A DNA stretch of 64,000 nt from Streptomyces varsoviensis (GTDB lineage: Bacteria; Actinomycetota; Actinomycetes; Streptomycetales; Streptomycetaceae), in contig NZ_JOBF01000011.1 in NCBI RefSeq assembly GCF_000718635.1, forward strand, positions 62,001-126,000, given 5' to 3'. Of the stretch, positions 1-8,699 are shown piece after piece. Positions within the stretch are counted from its first letter, which is position 1. Each line of letters opens with the position of its first letter. The notes under the pieces are model-generated. The model did no database searches, was not told the origin of the DNA, and worked only from the letters and a program-made list of their open reading frames with translations. A program made the position numbers and the translations under genes.

Positions 1-1311
1 GACAGATCGCTGCGCCACGTCCCCCTCCCCGGCGCCGGGGACGCCGATGGCACGTACCCGCCGCGCGGCGCGTACCCCGCCGACTTCTTCCACGACATCG
101 AGGACGGCGCCCGCCCCTGGATCGCCGCGCTCGACGAGCGGGGCCACGGCCTCGTACAGACCTCGACCGCCGCGCTGCGCGGCCGCAAGCTCTTCCGCTG
201 GGGCTCGGGCGCCGGCGGACGCCGCTGGCAGGAGTGGCTGACCGAACCCGGCACCGGCGGCTACGCCGAGATCCAGGCGGGCCTCGCCCGCACCCAGATG
301 GAGCACGTACCGCTGGCGCCGGGCGCCGAGTTCACCTGGCTGGAGGCGTACGGGCCGCTGTCCGCCGACCCCGCCGCGATCCACGGCGCCGACTGGGCGG
401 CGGCCCGCGCCGAGGCCGAGCGGCGGCTGGCGGCGGCGCTGCCGCGCGCCGACGTGGACGCCGCGTACACGGCCTGGCTGCCGTACGCCGACGCCGAACC
501 CAAGGAGAGCCTGGCCACCGGCTCCGGCTGGGGCGCGCTGGAAACCGAGGCCGGCGGCCACCGGCTGCCCGGCACCCCCTTCGACGCGGCGACGCTCGGC
601 CCCCAGCAGGCCCCCTGGCTCGAACTGCTGCGCTCCGGCTGCCTGCCGCCGCACCCCCGGCACCAGCCGCCCGGCCCCTCGCTCGTCGGCCCGCACTGGC
701 GCGAGCACCTGGAGGCGGCGCGGCCGACGCCCGACGTCCGCTACCACCTCGGCGTCGCCCAGTGGCACGCCGGCGACCGCTCCCAGGCCGCCCGGAGCTG
801 GGAGCACTCGGCCGCCGACCACTGGCCCTCGCTGCGCTGCCTGGCCGTCGCCGACCAGGCCGGCGGCCACCACGCACGGGCCGCCGACCGCTGGCTCCAG
901 GCGTTCCGCGACGCCGGCGACCGCTGCTGCGACGGCGCCGAGCAGCGGGCCGCGCTCGCCGCACTCGGCCAGGAGGCGATCCTCGCGCTGCTCGCCGCGG
1001 GCCGCCCGCGCGACGCCGCGGACGTGCTCGACGCGCTGCCCCGCACCACCCGCGACCGCGGCCGCTTCCGCCTGCTGGCCGCCCGCGTCCTGCTCGCGAG
1101 CGGGGACGCGCCCGCCGCCCGGGAGATCTTCGACGAGGGCTTCGAGGTGGACGATCTGCGCGAGGGCGAGGAGGCGCTCGGCGACACCTGGTACGCCATC
1201 GCCGAGCAGCTCGTCGCGGGCGGCGGCCCGGTCACCGGCGACGTGCGCGAGCGGGCGCGGGCCGCCCACCCGCTGCCGACGCGCTACGACTTCCGGATGC
1301 GGCCCCTGTGA
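1..1311 (+). CDS. DUF5107/TPR-like protein, 5' truncated
   Basis: The reading frame is open from the first base of the window and ends in TGA at 1309-1311, so only the C-terminal part (about 436 codons) is present. It encodes Trp-rich segments such as the stretch around WGSGAGGRRWQEWL followed by EIQAGLARTQMEHVPL, which is typical of the actinobacterial DUF5107 family (large proteins with a beta-rich domain followed by tetratricopeptide-like helices). The C-terminal half is alanine/arginine-rich and helical (YHLGVAQWHAGDRSQAARSW), consistent with TPR-like repeats. The molecular role is unknown. Family assignment is from remembered motif resemblance only. Confidence 0.75.
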   Translation, partial: DRSLRHVPLPGAGDADGTYPPRGAYPADFFHDIEDGARPWIAALDERGHGLVQTSTAALRGRKLFRWGSGAGGRRWQEWLTEPGTGGYAEIQAGLARTQMEHVPLAPGAEFTWLEAYGPLSADPAAIHGADWAAARAEAERRLAAALPRADVDAAYTAWLPYADAEPKESLATGSGWGALETEAGGHRLPGTPFDAATLGPQQAPWLELLRSGCLPPHPRHQPPGPSLVGPHWREHLEAARPTPDVRYHLGVAQWHAGDRSQAARSWEHSAADHWPSLRCLAVADQAGGHHARAADRWLQAFRDAGDRCCDGAEQRAALAALGQEAILALLAAGRPRDAADVLDALPRTTRDRGRFRLLAARVLLASGDAPAAREIFDEGFEVDDLREGEEALGDTWYAIAEQLVAGGGPVTGDVRERARAAHPLPTRYDFRMRPL

Positions 1312-1454
1312 CGCAAGCGCCCCGATGATGGCGCAGAAGGTGCTTTATCGGGCGCGGAGCCGGGAAATACTGTCGCAGGCGCTCCATATGTCCGTGAGGT
1401 TTCCGTCTTCGCGTGCCGATACCGGCATGTGTCCCGTCGTCAGGAGTACCGGCC

Positions 1455-2612
1455 ATGCCCGCGCACCCCCGCCCGCACCGCCCCGACGACAGCGTCCGTC
1501 GGCGCGGCAGGCTCAGGCCGGCGATGGCCGCCGAGGGCGGCGGCATCCACAAGCCGCTGCCGCCCGACCTCTTCCACATCCACGGCACCAACGCCGAGAC
1601 CGTGCCCGCCGCCCTGCGCCGCACCGGCTACCACACCCCCAACGACCGGTTCTTCGTCCGCAACCACACCACCACGCCCCGGCTGGACGCGGCGGACTGG
1701 CGGCTGACCGTCTGGGGCGACGGACTGCGCGGCGCGCCCGTCGAATTCGGCTACGCCCAACTGCGCGCCCTGCCCGCCGTGACCCGCGCCACCTGCCTCG
1801 AATGCGCCGGCAACGGCCGCAGCTACTTCACCAGCCAGCAGGGCGACGACGTCACCGGCACCCCCTGGACGCTCGGCGCGGTCGGCGCGGCCCGCTGGCG
1901 CGGCGCGCGCCTCGCGGACGTACTGCGCCTCGCGGGCATCCGCTCCGACGCCGTCGACGTGATGCCGCGCGGCCTGGACGACCCCTACGTCGACGACGGC
2001 GTCGACTACGGCCGGGTGCGCCGCCCGATGCCCGTGGCCAAGGCGCTGGACGACGTGATCCTCGCGTACGAGATGAACGGCGAGCCCCTGCCGTACGACC
2101 ACGGCTACCCGGTCCGCATCGTCGCCCCCTCCTGGGTGGGCGTCGCCTCCATCAAATGGGTCGGCGACATCGAGGTCTCCGCAGCGCCGCTCAGCTCCCC
2201 GTGGACCACCGAGTTCTACCGCCTCTTCGGCCCGGACCACCCGCCCGGCGGCGCGCCGATGACCGTGCTGCCCGTCCGCAGCACCTGGGAGATCGACGCC
2301 GGGACCGCGCTGCCCGCCGGCGTCACCCACCGGCTCACCGGGCGCTCCTGGTCGGGCGGCGGGGGAGTGGCGCGGGTCGACGTCAGCACGGACGGCGGCG
2401 CGCACTGGCACGCCGCCCGGCTGCGCGACGAGCCGAGCGAGGACGGCTGGGTGCGCTGGGAGACCGACTGGCGGCCGTACGAGCCGGGCCCCGCCGAACT
2501 CCTCGCCCGGGCCACGGACACGGCGGGCCGCACCCAGCCCGACCGGGCCGTGCCCAACACCCAGGGCTACTTCTTCGACGCCGTCGTGCGCTGTCCGGTG
2601 ACCGTCGTCTGA
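1455..2612 (+). CDS. Sulfite oxidase-like molybdopterin oxidoreductase
   Basis: A 385-residue protein of the sulfite oxidase family, which uses a molybdopterin cofactor to oxidise sulfite or reduce related substrates. The molybdenum-ligating cysteine sits in TCLECAGNGRSYF (Cys117), the family signature. The middle region (HGYPVRIVAPSWVGVASIKWV) is the conserved substrate/dimer segment, and the C-terminal part is the Ig-like dimerisation domain (about residues 285-385). No heme domain and no clear Tat or Sec signal is present, so it is probably cytoplasmic. The start at 1455 was chosen because AGGAG at 1442-1446 lies 8 nt upstream. The gene stands alone and converges with the 2OG dioxygenase operon. 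The physiological substrate cannot be told from sequence. Confidence 0.88.
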   Translation: MPAHPRPHRPDDSVRRRGRLRPAMAAEGGGIHKPLPPDLFHIHGTNAETVPAALRRTGYHTPNDRFFVRNHTTTPRLDAADWRLTVWGDGLRGAPVEFGYAQLRALPAVTRATCLECAGNGRSYFTSQQGDDVTGTPWTLGAVGAARWRGARLADVLRLAGIRSDAVDVMPRGLDDPYVDDGVDYGRVRRPMPVAKALDDVILAYEMNGEPLPYDHGYPVRIVAPSWVGVASIKWVGDIEVSAAPLSSPWTTEFYRLFGPDHPPGGAPMTVLPVRSTWEIDAGTALPAGVTHRLTGRSWSGGGGVARVDVSTDGGAHWHAARLRDEPSEDGWVRWETDWRPYEPGPAELLARATDTAGRTQPDRAVPNTQGYFFDAVVRCPVTVV

Positions 2613-2669
2613 CCGCTCCACGCCGGGCGGGCCCACGCCTCGTGGTGAAGTCGGCCGAAGCCCGCCGCG

Positions 2670-3470
2670 TCAGCCGGGCGTGAGCGTGGTGACCAGGACG
2701 TCCCGGCGGGCCGGCCGCGCCGCGTCGAGGGGCCGGATCGGCGAGACCCCGTGCAGCGTCGCGCGATCGTCGCCGAGAAGCAGGGTGCCGGGCTCGCTGA
2801 GGGTCGTGCTCATCAACTCCGCGCCGTCGAGGCCGTAGACGGTGCTCTCGCCCCCGACGGCGTTCTCCCTGCCGATCAGCAGCGAGGTCACGAGGGCCAC
2901 GCCGTCGTGATGCCTGCCCTCGGGGGTGGGGTCGCCGGCGTCGTCCGCCTCGGCCGTGACCCGGAAGGGGTGCACCTTGACGCTCCACTGGTCCGGGTCC
3001 GCCAGGCTCGTGGCGACCTCGCCGAGCGCGCGGATCAACGCGGTCAGCAGCGGCTCGGAGCGGAAGGCGGCGGTGAGCGGCTCGAAGTTCCGGCTGACGT
3101 CCACGTAGAGCGGATTGCTCTGCTCCGGCTGCACGAAGGCGAGGTGGGGCAGGGACGTGATCTCGCCCGTTCGGGAGAGGGAGAAGTGCCCGTAACGCCG
3201 CAGCCGTCGCGTGCCCCGCTCGGCCGCGTAGGCGTCCGGTGCCAGGTCTTCCCAGTGCGCGGCGAACGACGCCCACCCCTCGCCGTCCACACCCAGGCAC
3301 CGCAAGAGGGCGGCGGCGGGCATCACGTACGAGCCCCGCGTCGCGAGCGCCCGGCAGGCGTCCCCCACCGGCCCCCGGCCCTGTGCCGGCCCGCGGTCCC
3401 CCACCGGTCCTCGGTCTTCCGGCGGAATTGGGTCCGCCACCCGTCCTCGGTTCCCGGGTGCGTCGTTCAT
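2670..3470 (-). CDS. 2OG-Fe(II) dioxygenase family protein (IDO-like)
   Basis: A 266-residue protein resembling the PF10014 2-oxoglutarate/Fe(II) dioxygenases, a family that includes free-amino-acid hydroxylases such as isoleucine dioxygenase. The iron-binding His-x-Asp motif is in EGRHHDGVALVTSLLIGR, and the distal His plus 2OG-binding Arg are likely in TLHGVSPIRP. The first ~40 residues are a Gly/Pro/Arg-rich repetitive tail (RGPVGDRGPAQGRGPVGD) outside the catalytic fold. Its ATG overlaps the TGA of the upstream di-iron enzyme gene (ATGA), so it is translationally coupled as the last of four genes. The substrate is unknown; an amino acid or small amine is a reasonable guess from the family. 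Confidence 0.82.
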   Translation of the reverse strand: MNDAPGNRGRVADPIPPEDRGPVGDRGPAQGRGPVGDACRALATRGSYVMPAAALLRCLGVDGEGWASFAAHWEDLAPDAYAAERGTRRLRRYGHFSLSRTGEITSLPHLAFVQPEQSNPLYVDVSRNFEPLTAAFRSEPLLTALIRALGEVATSLADPDQWSVKVHPFRVTAEADDAGDPTPEGRHHDGVALVTSLLIGRENAVGGESTVYGLDGAELMSTTLSEPGTLLLGDDRATLHGVSPIRPLDAARPARRDVLVTTLTPG

Positions 3471-4495
3471 GGGGCCGGACTCCTCTCCGGTGTGTCTCGC
3501 AGGGCGGAGGCGTTCCGGCGCCAGGCGGCCAGCAGGCGGGCGGCGAGCCGGTCCTCCAGGAAGACGGTCGCGTCGGCGCCGAAGGCCACGTCGGCGTCCA
3601 GCCGCGGTTCCTCGGCGAGGAGCCCGTCGATCACCTCGTGGCGTACGACCTGCTCGTGCACGGCGTCGGCCTCGACGTGCTCGTCGTAGAAGCGGGCCGC
3701 TGCGGGGCCGGCCCCGCAGCGGCGCATCGCGTCCGCCAGGCGGCGCGCGCCGGGCGAGGAGGTGACCTCGACACAGGCGAAGTGGCCGACCAGCGCGCCC
3801 CGCAGGGCCCGGTGCAGACCGAAGAGCGTCATCATGTTGACCGGTGCGAGGGCGGCGGCGGGCGCCCGGTCCAGGTAGCGGCCGTAGCGCGGGTCGAGGC
3901 CGAGGTCCGTCATCAGTTCGGCGAAGAGCTGGGCGTGGACGTCCTCGGCGCGTCCGGCCCCGAACTCGTCGTATTCGATGGCGACCATGCCCGCCTTGGC
4001 CCGTCCGCGCAGGCGGGGGAGGACCCAGGCGTGCGGGTCGGCCTCCTTGAGGTGATAGAGCGACCGCAGGGCCGCGTACTCGCGCAACTGCCACCTCTCG
4101 CCCTCGTGTTCGAGATGGTGCGCGACGCTGCCGGTGGGGTCGGCCGGTTCCACCAGGAGGTCGGCGAGCGCCTCCGCGCTGCTCCGGCCGCCGGGCACGT
4201 CCGCGCGCAGCGCGTCCAGGAAGCGCCCTTCGAGGGCCTGGCGCAGCGGCATGAGCGCCGGGTCCCACTCGTATGTGTCGGGCACCCCGGCCAGGCCTCG
4301 GTAGTGCAGCTCGTAGAGGGCGTACAGGGCGAGCTGCAGATCGCCGCCGTACGGGTCCGCCTCCTCGGCCGCCCGAGGGGCGGGCGCGGGGGCGCCGGGC
4401 GCGGTCAGCGCGGCGAGCAGGCGCTCGGAGAGGGGGCCGCGGGGCGCGGGCAGGGGCGGGGCCGTATGGCCGGGGTCAGTGGTCGTCGCGGTCAT
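3467..4495 (-). CDS. Iron-containing redox enzyme, heme-oxygenase-like di-iron fold
   Basis: A 342-residue protein resembling the 'iron-containing redox enzyme' family, whose heme-oxygenase-like helical fold holds a di-iron site and which includes desaturase/lyase and N-oxygenase members. Candidate ligands are in the helical motifs YALYELHYRG (Glu/His), AIEYDEFGAG (Glu) and FYDEHVEADAVHEQVVRHEV (several Glu/His). A low-complexity Pro/Ala N-terminus (about 45 residues) precedes the fold. The ATG at 4495 gives a 20-bp overlap with the CDGSH gene, and the 3' end overlaps the dioxygenase by ATGA. Tight coupling with a CDGSH electron carrier suggests an oxidative modification unit. The substrate is unknown. 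Confidence 0.82.
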   Translation of the reverse strand: MTATTTDPGHTAPPLPAPRGPLSERLLAALTAPGAPAPAPRAAEEADPYGGDLQLALYALYELHYRGLAGVPDTYEWDPALMPLRQALEGRFLDALRADVPGGRSSAEALADLLVEPADPTGSVAHHLEHEGERWQLREYAALRSLYHLKEADPHAWVLPRLRGRAKAGMVAIEYDEFGAGRAEDVHAQLFAELMTDLGLDPRYGRYLDRAPAAALAPVNMMTLFGLHRALRGALVGHFACVEVTSSPGARRLADAMRRCGAGPAAARFYDEHVEADAVHEQVVRHEVIDGLLAEEPRLDADVAFGADATVFLEDRLAARLLAAWRRNASALRDTPERSPAP

Positions 4496-4784
4496 GGGCG
4501 GTGTCCTTCGCGTCGGAGTCCGCCGGCGGCGCGGCGGGGGCCCGGCGGCGCCGCCGGTGGCTGGTATCGCACCACGGGTACGTACGGCTGCGGCGACAGG
4601 CGCACAGGGCGACGGTGAAGCGGCCGGAGGCGTGCACGGTGCCGTCGTCGGCGATGACCTCCACCGGCCCCTCGACCAGGAGCGGCCCGCCCGCGACCAG
4701 CCGGACCCTGCGCGGACGCTCCCTCCCGGGCGCCGGCCCGGGCGCCGGCGGCGGTGTGGCCGCGGGTTCAGGTTCGTTCGGCAC
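4476..4784 (-). CDS. CDGSH iron-sulfur domain protein
   Basis: A 102-residue protein with the CDGSH [2Fe-2S] ligand set C-x-C-x8-C-x3-H: Cys61, Cys63, Cys72 and His76 in CACRRSRTYPWCDTSH. CDGSH proteins bind a redox-active, 3-Cys/1-His cluster and are thought to pass electrons or clusters. Starts with GTG at 4784 and overlaps the upstream methyltransferase (17 bp) and the downstream di-iron gene (20 bp). A plausible role is electron or cluster supply to the neighbouring di-iron and 2OG-Fe enzymes; that is inference from the operon. Confidence 0.9.
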   Translation of the reverse strand: MPNEPEPAATPPPAPGPAPGRERPRRVRLVAGGPLLVEGPVEVIADDGTVHASGRFTVALCACRRSRTYPWCDTSHRRRRRAPAAPPADSDAKDTAHDRDDH

Positions 4785-5484
4785 GGATGACCACCAACTC
4801 CTCCTCGTCCTCGTCGGCGCCCAGCAGCCCCTGGGCGCGCAGCCAGGGCAGCCGACCGGTGAGCACCGGGCCGAAGGGCACGTACGCCCGCTCGGCCACC
4901 GAGCAGCGCAGCCCCGCCGCGGCGAGCTGCCGCAGGCTCGTCCCGACCCCGCACAGTCCCGAATGCACCATCAGCAGCACCCCGCCGGGCCGCAGCGCGG
5001 CCGGAGCGCGGGCGGTGAGCGCGTCCACGAGGCGTCTGCCGTTCCTGCCCCCCTCCCAGGACCGGGCGGGGCCCCGGGCAGGCGGCTCGTCGAACGGCGC
5101 GGGCACGTACGGCGGGTTGCTGAGCAGCATGTCGAACGTACGGCCGTCCCAGGGCTGGGACAGATCGCCCCTGCGGACGCGGACCCGTGCGCGTGCCGGA
5201 CGACCGGCGCGCAGCGCGTTGATCCGGGCGGTCAGCACTGCCCGCCGCGAGACGTCCATCGCCGCCACCCTCGCCCCCAGCCGCGCGGCCAGCACGGCCA
5301 GCGCGCCGCTTCCCGTACCGATGTCGAGCACCTCCATCCCGGCGGTGAGGCTCTCACCGCGCAGGGCCCGCGCCAGGAGACGGGTGTCCGCCTGCGGGGC
5401 GTACACACCCGGCAGCGTCCACAGCCCGTCCAGATCCTCCTCGCACTGCGCGGACCGCGCGGATCGCTTGGTGGCGGTCGTCAT
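4768..5484 (-). CDS. HemK2/MTQ2-like class I methyltransferase
   Basis: A 238-residue S-adenosylmethionine methyltransferase with motif I VLDIGTGSGALAVLAA and the NPPY catalytic motif (LLSNPPYVPAP) that marks the PrmC/HemK/MTQ2 group, which methylate glutamine or other planar amides or amines. It is shorter than PrmC and lacks its N-terminal helical domain, as in the HemK2 subgroup. ATG at 5484 is the first gene of a four-gene overlapping unit (methyltransferase, CDGSH, di-iron enzyme, 2OG-Fe dioxygenase). The genuine release-factor PrmC is unlikely to be in this setting, so a small-molecule or peptide substrate is possible. Confidence 0.85.
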   Translation of the reverse strand: MTTATKRSARSAQCEEDLDGLWTLPGVYAPQADTRLLARALRGESLTAGMEVLDIGTGSGALAVLAARLGARVAAMDVSRRAVLTARINALRAGRPARARVRVRRGDLSQPWDGRTFDMLLSNPPYVPAPFDEPPARGPARSWEGGRNGRRLVDALTARAPAALRPGGVLLMVHSGLCGVGTSLRQLAAAGLRCSVAERAYVPFGPVLTGRLPWLRAQGLLGADEDEEELVVIRAERT

Positions 5485-5807
5485 CGGGCACCTCCGAAGC
5501 TCGGGCTCACTCCCGTGGGCACCGCGCGGACGGAGCCGCCCCGGCTGCGTCCGGGGCCGGTGTGCCCGCTGTCGCGCGGCACGATCCGATCCGCCACGCG
5601 AGGCCGCCTGCGACCGACGCCGCGCGATCACCTGCCGCCGCGGTCATGCCCGCTGCACGCGGACTCCGCCAGTCCCTCCCGCGGCAGGTAGCGGTATTGC
5701 CATCGTGAGCCATCCCGCGGACAGCGGCCACTCGGCCGTACCCGGGCGGGGAGGAGCGCCCCGTCGCGAGCGGGTAACCGGGCTGTTCAGCCGACGGGGG
5801 GCGGTGC
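5485..5807. other. Intergenic region upstream of the four-gene operon
   Basis: About 320 bases without a convincing gene. It should hold the promoter of the leftward methyltransferase-CDGSH-di-iron-2OG operon. Short open frames here are arginine/alanine-rich and lack ribosome binding sites. No hairpin terminator or recognisable operator was found. Confidence 0.5.
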
Positions 5808-6164
5808 TCAGGCCGCCGCCGGTTTGCGGTCGACGTACTCGAAGATCGAGCCGTCCGGGTGGCGGGCGACCAGGATGCGCCCGATGGGGGATGCCACCGG
5901 GCCCGCGACGATCTGCGCGCCCACCGCGCGCAGATCGTCGACGGCGACGCCCACGTCCGCCACCGCGATCGTCGCGGTGATCTTGCGGAGGATCGACAGC
6001 TCCGCCTCCGGGCCGCTCATCAGGAAGAAGCAGCCGACGGCCGCGACCGAGACGCCGCCGTGCTGGAAGCGCTGCGCCTCGGCGCCCGTCAGCCGTTCGT
6101 AGACACCGATCGCGGCATCGAGATCGTTCACGCACACCCGCAGCGAGGTCCCCAGAATGTCCAT
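5808..6164 (-). CDS. VOC family protein (glyoxalase/bleomycin-resistance fold)
   Basis: A 118-residue single-domain protein of the vicinal oxygen chelate superfamily. It begins with the typical strand-helix pair (ILGTSLRVCVNDLDAAIGVYERL), and the second beta-alpha unit contains VADVGVAVDDLRAVGAQIV with the terminal IFEYVDRK. Such small VOC proteins act as lyases, dioxygenases or drug-binding resistance proteins; the substrate cannot be assigned. ATG at 6164. It lies 24 bp downstream of, and in the same direction as, a methyltransferase gene, so the two may share a transcript. Confidence 0.82.
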   Translation of the reverse strand: MDILGTSLRVCVNDLDAAIGVYERLTGAEAQRFQHGGVSVAAVGCFFLMSGPEAELSILRKITATIAVADVGVAVDDLRAVGAQIVAGPVASPIGRILVARHPDGSIFEYVDRKPAAA

Positions 6165-6188
6165 ACGGGCCAGCCTAGTTGGGGAAGA

Positions 6189-6998
6189 TCACGCGCGGCA
6201 GAGGAGTTCGCCGTTCAGCACCCCGAACCAGGCGTCCGGCTGCCGGCCCCACTCGCGCCACGCCTCGGAGACCTCGGCCAGCTCCTCCTCCGTGGCGTGC
6301 CCGCCGGCCACCGCGACCCGCGCGTACTCGGAGGCGACGGTGCGGTCCGCCCACAGCCCGCTCCACCACGCGATCTCCTCGGGCGTGGCATAGCACCAGG
6401 TGTCCGCGGACGCCGTGATCTCCGTGAACCCCGCCTGCCGCGCCCAGGACAGCAGCCGCCGGCCCGCGTCCGGCTCGCCGCCGTTGGCGCGGGCCACCCG
6501 CCGGTAGAGCGCCAGCCAGCGGTCGAGGGCGGGCGGCTGCGGGTACCAGGTCATGGCCGCGTAGTCGGCGTCGCGTACGGCCACGATCCCGCCCGGCGCG
6601 CAGACCCGCCGCATCTCGGCGAGCGCCCGCACCGGGTCGCCGACGTGCTGGAGCACCTGGTGGGCGTGGACCACGGAGAAGGAGTCGTCCGGGAAGGCCA
6701 GCTCGTGCACGTCGCCTACGGTGAAGTCGACGTTGTCCAGGCCGCGTTCGCGCGCCACGGCGCGCGCCTGCTCCAGCACCCCGGGCGCCGCCTCCAGGCC
6801 GGTCACCGAGCCCCGCGGCACCAGCTCCGCGAGGTCGGCGGTGATGGTGCCGGGGCCGCAGCCGACGTCCAGGACGCGCATGTCCGGCTTGAGGGAACCG
6901 AGGAGGTAGGCCGCGGAGTTGGCGGCCGTGCGCCAGGTGTGCGAGCGGAGCACCGACTCGTGGTGCCCGTGGGTGTAGACGGCGGTCTCCTGAGGCAT
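6189..6998 (-). CDS. Class I SAM-dependent methyltransferase (UbiE/type 11-like)
   Basis: A 269-residue methyltransferase with motif I VLDVGCGPGTITADLAE, the acidic ribose-binding residue at the end of strand 2 (VTGLEAAPGVLEQA) and a motif III-like VCAPGGIVAVRDADYAAM. The C-terminal ~90 residues form a Trp-rich cap (EEIAWWSGLW, EAWREWGRQPDAWF) that would define substrate specificity. The ATG at 6998 is preceded by GGAGG with good spacing, so the shorter start was taken over an upstream in-frame GTG. Related proteins methylate small molecules; the substrate is unknown. Confidence 0.85.
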   Translation of the reverse strand: MPQETAVYTHGHHESVLRSHTWRTAANSAAYLLGSLKPDMRVLDVGCGPGTITADLAELVPRGSVTGLEAAPGVLEQARAVARERGLDNVDFTVGDVHELAFPDDSFSVVHAHQVLQHVGDPVRALAEMRRVCAPGGIVAVRDADYAAMTWYPQPPALDRWLALYRRVARANGGEPDAGRRLLSWARQAGFTEITASADTWCYATPEEIAWWSGLWADRTVASEYARVAVAGGHATEEELAEVSEAWREWGRQPDAWFGVLNGELLCRA

Positions 6999-7145
6999 GG
7001 CGCCCTCCTCGGCCTGCGTGAAGCTGCGTGAACCCGCGTGAAGCGATCCCGCCACCGTACGCGCGCATCTCGGATCACGAGAGGGGTGTCTCACCATGCG
7101 AACCTGCCAAACGGCCTTCGCCCTTCGTGGGCTCCGCCCCGCCCG

Positions 7146-8612
7146 TCACTCCTCCAGCAGCCGGTACACCACCAGCGCCTCGTTCTCCTTCTCCAGCGTC
7201 AGCCGCTCCGGGCACGGCGTGACCTCACCGTCGAAGGCCAGATGCGTGCCGCGCCGCACCCCGCCGATCCGCAGCCGCCGCTCCCGCGCCGAGCCGAGCA
7301 CCGGCGAGTGCTTGAGCGCCCCCGTCAGCGCCGCCGTCAGCAGCCGCGTACGGGCCAGCCGGCCGCCGTACACGGCCCGTACGTCCAGCACCCCGTCCGC
7401 CAGATCGTGCCGCCGCACCGGGGCCAGCCCCAGCCCCCGATACGTGCAGTTGCCCACGAACAGCAGCCACAGCGAGCGCCGCCGGCCGTTCACCGTCAGT
7501 TCGATCGGGGTCGCCGTGCGCAGCACGTGCACCGCCGCCAGCACCCCCGCCGGCCACGCGCCGACCCGCGGCGCCCACCGCTCGCGCACCCGCACCAGCT
7601 CCGGGTAGGCCCCGATGGAGAAGGTGTTGAGGAAGTACTCCCCGTCCCCGAACCGCGCCAGGTCGACGGCCATCGCCTCGCCCCGGTTCACCGCCCGGCA
7701 CGCGTCCGCGACCGTCTCGATGCCCAGGTCGTACGCGAAGTGGTTGCGCGTGCCGCCCGGCAGCACCGCCAGCGGCAGCCCGTGCCGTACGGCCGCGATG
7801 GCGGCGGCGTTGACGGTGCCGTCGCCGCCGAACACGCCCAGCGCGCCGCCGAGTTCACGCGCCCGTACCGCCGCCGCGTCCACCGCCTTGGCCAGCGGCT
7901 CGCCCTCCTCCGCCGAGCACTCGACGACCTCCGCGCCGGGCAGCGCGTCACGCACCTCCTGGGCCCGGTCCGCGCGGGTCGACGTCCGCTGCCCGGAACC
8001 GGCGTTGGCCACCACCACCAGCCCGCGCCCCTCCGGCAGCGCCGGGGCGTCGGCCTGCGGCCGGGCCGGCGGCGCGAGCTGGGAGCGCGTCGGCGCGAGA
8101 CCGCGCACCGCGTAGGCCGCGCCCGCGCCGAGCGCGGCGCCCGCCAGCACATCGCCCGGATAGTGGACGCCGGTGTAGACCCGGGAGAAGCACACGGAGA
8201 ACGCGAGCGGCGCGAGCGCCAGCCCCCACCAGCGGTTCTCGAAGGCGACGCCGGTCGCGAAGGCCACCGCCGAGGCCGAGTGCCCCGAGGGGAAGGAGGT
8301 GGTGAAGGGCTGCCGGGCGAGCTGCCGTATCACGGGCACCGCGTCCAGCAGCGGCCGTCGCCGCCGGACCGAGCGCTTGCCCAGGGTGTTCACGGCCGCC
8401 GACGCCGCGGCGAGCGAGACCGCCCCGCGCAGCGCGGCCCGCCGGGCCGGCCGGCCGCCGAGCGCCGCGGCCCCGGCGGCGATGCCCAGCCACAGCACGC
8501 CGTGGTTCGCGCTGCGGGAGAGCCCCGGCAGCACGCGGTCACCGCCCGGCCAGTGCCGGGAGGCGACCTGATGGAAGACCGTGCGGTCCCAAGTACTCAA
8601 CGGATTTCGCAT
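7146..8612 (-). CDS. Bifunctional PAP2 phosphatase / diacylglycerol kinase-like protein
   Basis: A 488-residue fusion. The N-terminal ~180 residues carry the PAP2 lipid phosphatase signature: KRSVRRRRP (KX6RP), PSGHS, and SRVYTGVHYPGD (SRX5HX3D), within hydrophobic membrane segments. The C-terminal ~300 residues are a DAGK-catalytic-like lipid kinase domain with VVVANAGSG, the nucleotide-binding GGDGTVNAAA and VLPGGTRNHFA. Actinobacteria commonly carry this fusion, presumably acting on prenyl or diacylglycerol phosphates at the inner membrane. ATG at 8612. Whether kinase and phosphatase act on the same lipid is not known. Confidence 0.93.
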   Translation of the reverse strand: MRNPLSTWDRTVFHQVASRHWPGGDRVLPGLSRSANHGVLWLGIAAGAAALGGRPARRAALRGAVSLAAASAAVNTLGKRSVRRRRPLLDAVPVIRQLARQPFTTSFPSGHSASAVAFATGVAFENRWWGLALAPLAFSVCFSRVYTGVHYPGDVLAGAALGAGAAYAVRGLAPTRSQLAPPARPQADAPALPEGRGLVVVANAGSGQRTSTRADRAQEVRDALPGAEVVECSAEEGEPLAKAVDAAAVRARELGGALGVFGGDGTVNAAAIAAVRHGLPLAVLPGGTRNHFAYDLGIETVADACRAVNRGEAMAVDLARFGDGEYFLNTFSIGAYPELVRVRERWAPRVGAWPAGVLAAVHVLRTATPIELTVNGRRRSLWLLFVGNCTYRGLGLAPVRRHDLADGVLDVRAVYGGRLARTRLLTAALTGALKHSPVLGSARERRLRIGGVRRGTHLAFDGEVTPCPERLTLEKENEALVVYRLLEE

Positions 8613-8699
8613 GCGCGACGTCTACCCCGGCGCACCGCTCGAATGCGGCACCGACACCCGGGCCGGCACCGGCGGCGGCGCGGCGGCTGCCGCGGCCGC

